From Piper betle (lineage: Eukaryota; Streptophyta; Magnoliopsida; Piperales; Piperaceae), in NCBI GenBank assembly GCA_033002965.1, contig JAURVB010000749.1, positions 58,353-122,352 of the forward strand: a stretch of 64,000 nt of DNA, in the 5' to 3' direction. The notes under the pieces were generated by a model. It searched no databases and was not told where the DNA came from. It saw nothing but the letters and a program-made list of their open reading frames with translations. Positions within the stretch are counted from its first letter, which is position 1. Each line of letters starts with the position of its first letter. Made by a program: the position numbers and the translations under genes. Positions 58,472 to 64,000 of this stretch are shown piece after piece.

Positions 58472-58557
58472 CTCATAGCTTAGCATGCAAGCCTCGTTAC
58501 CATGCCAACTTAGCCCCCCACCCTGTCAGAAACGAGGCTTGCATGCTAAGCTATGAG
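58472..58557. repeat. Perfect 27-bp inverted repeat with 32-nt loop
   Basis: 58472-58498 (CTCATAGCTTAGCATGCAAG...) and 58531-58557 (...GCATGCTAAGCTATGAG) are exact reverse complements. The surrounding 58380-58620 is GC-rich in an AT-rich background. It could be the core of a small fold-back element or a hairpin transcript. Nothing else supports a miRNA. Confidence 0.85.
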
Positions 58558-58656
58558 CGGAAGGCGGGCGGCGAGCAGGGCGGGCTCGGGCGAGGTCGGA
58601 GTGTGATCAAGCGGGCGGGCGAATGGGTCCATTAGTGAAAGGGTGGGGAAATAAAC

Positions 58657-58688
58657 GAGAGCCACTGGATTTTGATCCAGCGGCTCTC
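58657..58688. repeat. GATCCA-type hairpin, element-end signature
   Basis: GAGAGCCACTGGAT followed by a 4-nt loop and ATCCAGCGGCTCTC. It has the same design (short stem around GGAT...ATCC) as the hairpins in the arms of the fold-backs at 38519, 39652 and 63216. A short (TA)n follows at 58745-58755. Confidence 0.6.
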
Positions 58689-60689
58689 ATTGGTACAGTA
58701 TATTGTACACTACAAAAGTATGCAGCGCACCGTAGACTTTTTGTATATATATATCACCTAGACTCCAGAAAACAATTTTCCCGCAGTTATTTCCCTATAA
58801 TAAGGATTTTTTGTCAAAAGGATATTTGATGGATGCGATTGTTGATCTTAATTTGTAAATGGTCATCTAATTTACTATTTTATAAATCGATCTAAATTAA
58901 ATGAAGCAAAAATAATGAGGAATATATTCACCTTATAAAAAATAGTAAAAAACTTGGTTAATTTAAATTAACTGACTTTAAATATAAACGGTAATGGTAA
59001 AAGGCTCTATCATAATCAAATTACCAATTTAAACAAATATTATTTGGTTATTGTATAACTTTCTTTAAAATTTATTTTTACTTCAACATTAATCATAAAC
59101 CTTTGAGTTAAAAGCATCACTTTGGTTCACTTACTTAATTTAGATTATTTATTTACTTCTTTTCAAATTTATAAGGTACTAAATTATTATAATTTGGATG
59201 GTTAGAACATTTTATATTTTGTGAGTGAGAAAATATTTTAAATAATTATAATTATTAACCAACTTAATACTTAAGTTTATGACATATAAAACAATAAAGA
59301 TTTAACCATATATATTAATTGTTTAATTGATGGAAAAATAGTGAAAACTTGGTTATGTTAAAATCTTATAAACTTGGTAATTATTAATATATATCTTGGT
59401 TACGGTATAGTAAATAATATCGACTTACAACTATAAGCAAACTATTTACAATTCTAATTAATAAAGCTGTCTGAACTAAGATTTACAATATTGTTCAATA
59501 TTTCCATAGAACAACCATACTTTTCTTTAGGAAGTCATCATCATCAGATCAAACATTTTTCAATTGATATATGGACGACTCTTTCATAAGTTCAATCACA
59601 TCGAGTGACGCCATGAGAAAAAAGAAAAGGTCAGTTGGTTTGGAAACTATCCTACAATCCCTTAATATGTTATTGGATCCTCTGAATGAGGCCAGCTTTC
59701 TCGGTTTCTATGTGTAGGAAATATGTACACACACAAATACTTATCCATATATATATGTTGCACACAATATATTTTTATAATTTTAAGCAAATATATAAGT
59801 CACACAATATAATTCATATACACAGTAGCCATATAAATATTAAAGGCAGTCATATATCAAACAAGGTTAATAATAAACACAGTATATAAATAAGAACAGG
59901 TGTTTATGGAAGGTCAGCCATAGCCACAACCACAAACATAAAATATTAAAAGTAAAAGCCTATCTCTGAGGCTGACATAAACATAAAGACTGAAAGTAAA
60001 AGATATCTCTTATTCTGTCTTTGAGAAAATAGCTAATTATTGCTAAGGGCCTAACTCAGAGGCATAAGTTCAAGAGATAGTTACCCAATGAGAAGCTTTT
60101 ATAAATGTTCAGAACCTTACAACCACTCTTGGTGAAATTCTGGATTTCACTCTTACTCACTCACGGAAATACAAACTTATACATACAGTATATAGACAGA
60201 TACTGCTGTATATGTATTCAAATCGTATAATACAAAAGCCAGTGTATCATACCAAATACAATATAGTGTATAAAATACACTATAAATACAGTATAGACAC
60301 ATATATCATTACAAACCGTTACTGTGCAAATCAAACGGAAATTTTTTTTTCTCAACTTCGACTTATAAACAGACGCTGATAACTCAACTGAAATAACAAG
60401 TAGAAATGAAGATCAGGAGACTTAAAGGATCGATGAAAGAGAAATAAGAAAGAAAAGACTCACGGAACTGAAAACTGAAAACAGACGCAAAGATTATATT
60501 AACCGACGAGAGAAGAGACATAAAAGAAACACAGACTCAAGAAGAGAGACAGGAGGTTGAAACTCACAACCGAAGCGAAAGAAACGAAGCCCAAGAAGAA
60601 GAAGTGAAAGCAAGCAAGATGAAGATGGAGAGAAAGCAAGGAAGGCGAGCAAAAGAAAGAAAGGAAAGCGAGAGAATTTTTCCGCTCCC
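58689..60689. other. Intergenic; includes possible pararetrovirus leader
   Basis: AT-rich to about 60350. 60400-60690 is purine-rich on the plus strand and could be the untranslated leader downstream of the viral promoter on the minus strand. A 12-nt tRNA-Met primer site was looked for and not found. Confidence 0.4.
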
Positions 60690-60710
60690 TTTCTTCAGCT
60701 TCAATCTTCA

Positions 60711-60717
60711 TTTATAT
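60711..60717 (-). promoter_or_regulatory. Candidate pararetroviral TATA box
   Basis: The minus strand reads CCAATATAAATGAAG just 3' of the last viral frame, the place where caulimovirids carry their genomic promoter. Sequence and position are the only support. Confidence 0.4.
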
Positions 60718-60769
60718 TGGAATGAAGGGAATCTTTTCCCGACACAAGTGGGGTCCACCAGGGTCCACT

Positions 60770-61357
60770 TTAAAGAGATTCCTTAGGACCCTTAGTGGGA
60801 CCAGTAGGACCAGTGGGACCAGTAGGACCAGTAGGACCAGTAGGAGGAGGCTCATTAAAGGCTTTCAGATGGTCTCTATATTCTTTAGCAGTTCGTTTGG
60901 TCTGAGGGATAATTTCTGCAGTTGGCTCAGAGGGACCCACATCTGCCTGAACAGTATTCCAAGGGGAAGATTTCCTTGGTGGCGGCATTTGGGTTGAAGA
61001 CTCTTGGCTTAAGACCATAGTAGGGGACCCTATTGGTGAAGGAGACTTTGTCCTGGATGGACACATCATGGTGATATGGCCATATTGACCACAACAATAG
61101 CATCTAGGACCTAATTCAAAGTCAAACTCAGTATCTGGTGCTTCGGGGCAGAGTAATGCCGTATGCCCATGTGTTTTGCATAGCCGACAAAACAGGTCTT
61201 TCTCGCTCCATGGGGACTGAGCAAATTGGCCAAATTGGGAAGAGGGAGCTTCAGTCTTTCTGATTGTTGTCTCACCCACAGCATCAATAACTGGTTTGCG
61301 GCTGCGGAACTCCTTGAGGTTGCGGAACTGCACCATATTTATGTAACATATGAGCAA
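60770..61357 (-). pseudogene. Pararetroviral zinc-knuckle protein with GPT repeats
   Basis: Contains two CCHC knuckles of the form C-X2-C-X4-H-X4-C: CRLCKTHGHTALLC and CYCCGQYGHITMMC. This is the nucleic-acid-binding signature of capsid/nucleocapsid proteins. A Ser/Pro linker and a C-terminal run of five Gly-Pro-Thr triplets follow, encoded by a minisatellite at about 60790-60845. The N-terminal residues overlap the previous piece in another frame. Its position 3' of RNase H is unusual compared with badnaviruses and petuviruses, where the knuckle precedes the protease. Confidence 0.65.
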
Positions 61358-61971
61358 TTCTCATGACTTCATCTTCTGGCATTCTAGGCATGTCTTCCTG
61401 CAATTTTAAAATCCATGAATAAAGGTTAGGCGATAGTGCTGGTGGAGGCACTGGAGGGGTACTGCTCAAGGGAGGATCTGGCTTGTGGAATAACACATTT
61501 CTATTAGGAATAACTAGAGAACGGTTGAATTTGTCCCACCATCTAATGTACACAGTATAAGCCAGAGAGGATACTGGAATCCCTTGATCATCATAGGTAT
61601 AAAAACAGAAGTTTCAGGATAAAATCCATGGGATTCTGTAGTACAGAAGGAAGTAATAGAAGGGGTTCCTAAAAGGATGTTTGTATAATTTGAGAAAACT
61701 TATCAAACTGAGATTTATAATATCTAGGTAAATAGTCAACAACAGGCCCAAACTTGCCAAACCACTGGTGAAACCACATCGGGATAAAACAAGGTTTATC
61801 TAGATCACAACGTACAAACCAAGAGTGTTGAGAAGCAGGATTTTGATATAACAATACTTTATCAAAAGCTTCTATATAATCCCAATATGTATACTCTGTA
61901 GGAAACATTCCTGGAGGAGGTTTTGCAACATGGAATTTTCTAAAGGAATTGGGATGACCAATATTCTTCAA
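61284..61971 (-). pseudogene. Pararetroviral polyprotein C-terminal region, broken
   Basis: Continues the polyprotein downstream of RNase H in shifted frames. It includes SFRKFHVAKPPPGMFP, DYIEAFDKVL and the Trp/Phe-rich MWFHQWFGKFGP. Stops near 61669 and a further frame change separate it from the 61553-61284 piece (MYIRWWDKFNRSLVI, Pro-rich middle, MPRMPEDEVMRIAHML). The function of this C-terminal domain in related viruses is not known to me. Confidence 0.6.
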
Positions 61972-63215
61972 TAGATACTATTTTCTGAATAACTATTTTA
62001 CTATAGGATATTTTAGTTTCATAGTCCTCTGGATATTTTAATGTAGTACCATACTCATCACCAGCATAACAATGAGTTATTTCACAGGAACTCATGTCTT
62101 GTAGTATACATTCATAGAAAAATCGAGTCTTATTGGATATGACAGGGAAATGAGAATATTGTGAAAAGTGCTGTTTGGCAATTTCAGAGGGGTCACATGT
62201 GGCCAGAATTTCAGGGGTTTGGTCTAAATAGCAAAGACAGTAAGAGACTGGTTTCTGGATATAAGGGCTTAAATTCTTAAAATTGGGTAATAACTCAGGA
62301 TTCTCTTCATTGGGCATCTCTTCATTGGGTATAAGGGAAATTTTTGTAAAAAGGTGGTAAATTTTTTGAATGTTTAGGTTGCATAGGCCAAAGTGGAGCT
62401 TTGCCCTTACCCTTGTCCATATTCCCCGCAAAAATTCCCGAGTAAGATAATCAGGTAAAGAATTTTCTAACCCAGGTATATATTCGATGTCAAAATCAAA
62501 ACTAACTAACAGTGCTTGCCATCTTGCAAAGATATGTTTAGATGCTAGATTTTGTACATCTTTTTCTAATATAAATTTAGCTGCTGTACAGTCAATACGC
62601 AACAAGAATTTAGAATTTAACAAGTCATCTTGAAATTTTAAAATACAATTTACTATGCTTAACATTTCTTGTTTAATTGTGGCGTATTTTGCTTGTGTAT
62701 TATTCCATAAGCCAGAATGAAATCTAATAATAAAAGGTTTATTATTAATTTGTTGTTTTAGTATTCCTCCATATCCGAGAGCAAGAGGCATCCGTTTCTA
62801 CTATCTTTAAGGATGTGGGATGAGGTAATGTTAAACAGGGTATATACTTACTCTTTTTGTTTAATATTCTGTACTGCCTTTAGTATGAGCATCTGTCCAA
62901 GGAGATGGATTCTTTTTTAGTCTTTGAAAGAGTAATTTACAATCAAAGGCTAGATCTTTATAGAATTCTACGATATAATTTAAACTTCCTAAAAATCTTT
63001 GCAGTTGATTTTTATCTAAGATTTTATCTGGAAAGTTATTAGAAAATTCTAGTACTCGTTGAATAGGTTTAATATTACCATTTTCAATATTATGTCCTAA
63101 ATACCTAATTTCTGTTTGAACTAAATTCATTTTAGGTTTTGATAAGACTATGCCATTTGTGATTGCTATTTTATAAAATTGATTAAGATGTTTAAAGTGT
63201 TGATCTAGGGAATGC
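61940..63215 (-). pseudogene. Pararetroviral reverse transcriptase (3' part) and RNase H, broken
   Basis: 63215-62861 holds the thumb/connection part of the polymerase, with QTEIRYLGHNI, LQRFLGSLNYI and WTDAHTKG. The catalytic YxDD part is not in the fragment, because the sequence is cut at about 63215 by the inserted element. RNase H follows: the first catalytic motif TDAS lies at about 62788, out of frame with the downstream LGYGGILKQ. KQEMLSIVN and LRIDCTAAK carry the next catalytic acids. DYLTREFL marks the end of RNase H. At least one stop (62861) and one frame change (about 62785) inactivate it. Confidence 0.82.
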
Positions 63216-63985
63216 GCTGCAATGCGCTGCAGCTCTTTGTAGCGCACGACCTGTGGGCTGTTGGATGAAAATCCAATGGCCCACGGGCCTCAAGTCCACA
63301 TACCCAGCCACTGACCCGCCTAACCCGTCCGACCAGTTCGCACATCCGAACCTGCCGCTCACACGATGCCGCCCGCCCGACAACGCCGCCCGCCGCCCTG
63401 CCCGATGCCGCCCGATGCCCTGCCCAACGCCCGCCGCCCATCCGACGCCTTGCCCAACACCCAACACCCGCCCAACCCCACCCGCCGCCGTGCAACCGAC
63501 CCCGCCATGGCTCCCTCGGACAGCACGCCGCCCGCCGCCCTGCGACCGACCCTACCCGTCGTGGCTTACCCGTCAATCGCCACCCATGGCCCTGCGCCCG
63601 ACCCCACCGCGACCCGACCAACCCTACCGCCCCAAGCCACGGCGACCCCCCCTGTGGCCCCCCAAGCCGCCCGCCCCTACTACCGCGGCCGTCGGGCTGG
63701 GGGGGGTTTGCCGCAGCTTGGGGGTGGGCCGGCGGGGCCGCGCAGGGGCGGTAGGGGTTGGTTGGGCGTCGACGGTGGGGGGCCGGGCGCAGGACCGCGG
63801 GCGGCGATTGCCAGGTAAGCCATGGCGAGTAGGGTCGGTTGCAGGGCGGCGGGCAGGGTCGGGCGAGCGGCAGGTTCGGGCGGGCGAGCGGGTCGGACGG
63901 GTTAGGCGAGTCGAGGGAGTGGAGCTGTAGCTCTTGAGGCCCGTGGGCTGCAAAAAGACTGCAGCACACTATAGCAATAATGCAA
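63216..63985. mobile_element. Fold-back element 3 inserted in the pararetroviral polymerase
   Basis: Inverted ends: left arm about 63216-63300 (GCGCTGCAGCTCTTTGTAGC, then a TTGGATGAAAATCCAA hairpin and GGCCCACGGGCCTCAAG). Right arm about 63915-63985 (CTTGAGGCCCGTGGGCTGCA...GACTGCAGCACACTATAGC). The interior is extremely GC-rich, with CCGACCCG/CGCCGCCC repeats. Long Pro/Arg- or Gly/Arg-rich frames on both strands (63205-63969) are compositional. An adjacent repeat 'aatgcgctgc' at the left edge makes the exact border uncertain, and a clear target duplication was not identified. Confidence 0.7.
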
Positions 63986-64000
63986 CGGAACCAGCGCGTT

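Larger units (their letters stand above)
60690..63215 (-). mobile_element. Endogenous pararetrovirus fragment (Caulimoviridae), decayed
   Basis: A contiguous minus-strand block with reverse transcriptase C-terminal part, RNase H, a conserved C-terminal domain and a double zinc-knuckle protein, followed by a TATA-bearing non-coding region. There are no LTRs or integrase, which points to Caulimoviridae rather than a retrotransposon. The WFHQWFGKFG motif and DYLTREFL after RNase H resemble endogenous plant caulimovirids (florendovirus-like is possible). Several frame changes and stops interrupt it. Its upstream part is cut by a fold-back element and the window edge. It is not functional as seen. 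Confidence 0.8.

Noticed and set aside
63205..63969. Pro/Arg- and Gly/Arg-rich frames on both strands
   Set aside because: Produced by CCG/CGG-rich DNA inside fold-back 3; no protein signature.
1..64000. tRNA, rRNA or CRISPR array
   Set aside because: I looked for T-loop consensus, rRNA blocks and regularly spaced short repeats, and found none. The tandem arrays lack a repeat-spacer structure.

Overview
The window is plant nuclear DNA from a flowering plant. It has spliced genes with GT-AG introns, plant-only families (TCP, NAC/SOG1, GRAS/DELLA, DUF26 proteins), long AT-rich intergenic stretches and many plant transposable elements. A TB1/CYC-type TCP gene and the style of the kinase gene would fit a non-grass monocot, but that is only an inference. 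There is no bacterial or organellar character and no CRISPR array, rRNA or tRNA that I could find.

Gene layout, left to right. (1) A single-exon TB1/CYC-class TCP transcription factor at 7113-8234 (+). (2) A six-exon CRK-type receptor-like cytoplasmic kinase at 14284-16653 (+), reconstructed in frame to 418 aa. (3) A five-exon SOG1-type NAC factor of the DNA-damage response at 21578-23455 (-), reconstructed to 416 aa including a 57-nt last exon. (4) A secreted double-DUF26 protein (CRRSP) at 28810-29601 (-). (5) A decayed organelle RanBP2-zinc-finger gene (OZ/VAR3 family) at 45108-50402 (+), carrying a 5'-truncated Ty1/copia element. (6) An intronless DELLA/GRAS gene at 52184-53943 (-), whose reading frame is broken by one base in a G5 run near the 3' end.

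Repeat layout. 24.5-31.5 kb holds three copies of one hAT-like non-autonomous family; two have perfect 8-bp target-site duplications. 32.35-38.06 kb is a solo LTR of about 2.8 kb with a second copy of the same LTR nested inside it, each with 5-bp duplications. 38.5-42.4 kb holds two different fold-back elements in head-to-tail contact, each bounded by (TA)n tracts. 43.4-44.6 kb is a degenerate AT-rich tandem array. 60.7-63.2 kb is a decayed endogenous pararetrovirus fragment (family Caulimoviridae), interrupted inside its reverse transcriptase by a third GC-rich fold-back element.

The genes do not form a pathway or operon; they are independent loci in a repeat-rich region. The least expected signal is a roughly 40-bp imperfect palindrome built on TTGACTCG...GACTCGAGTCAA next to ATAAAAACTTGAC. 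It recurs about 13 times across repeats that are otherwise structurally unrelated: solo LTRs, hAT-like MITEs and fold-backs.
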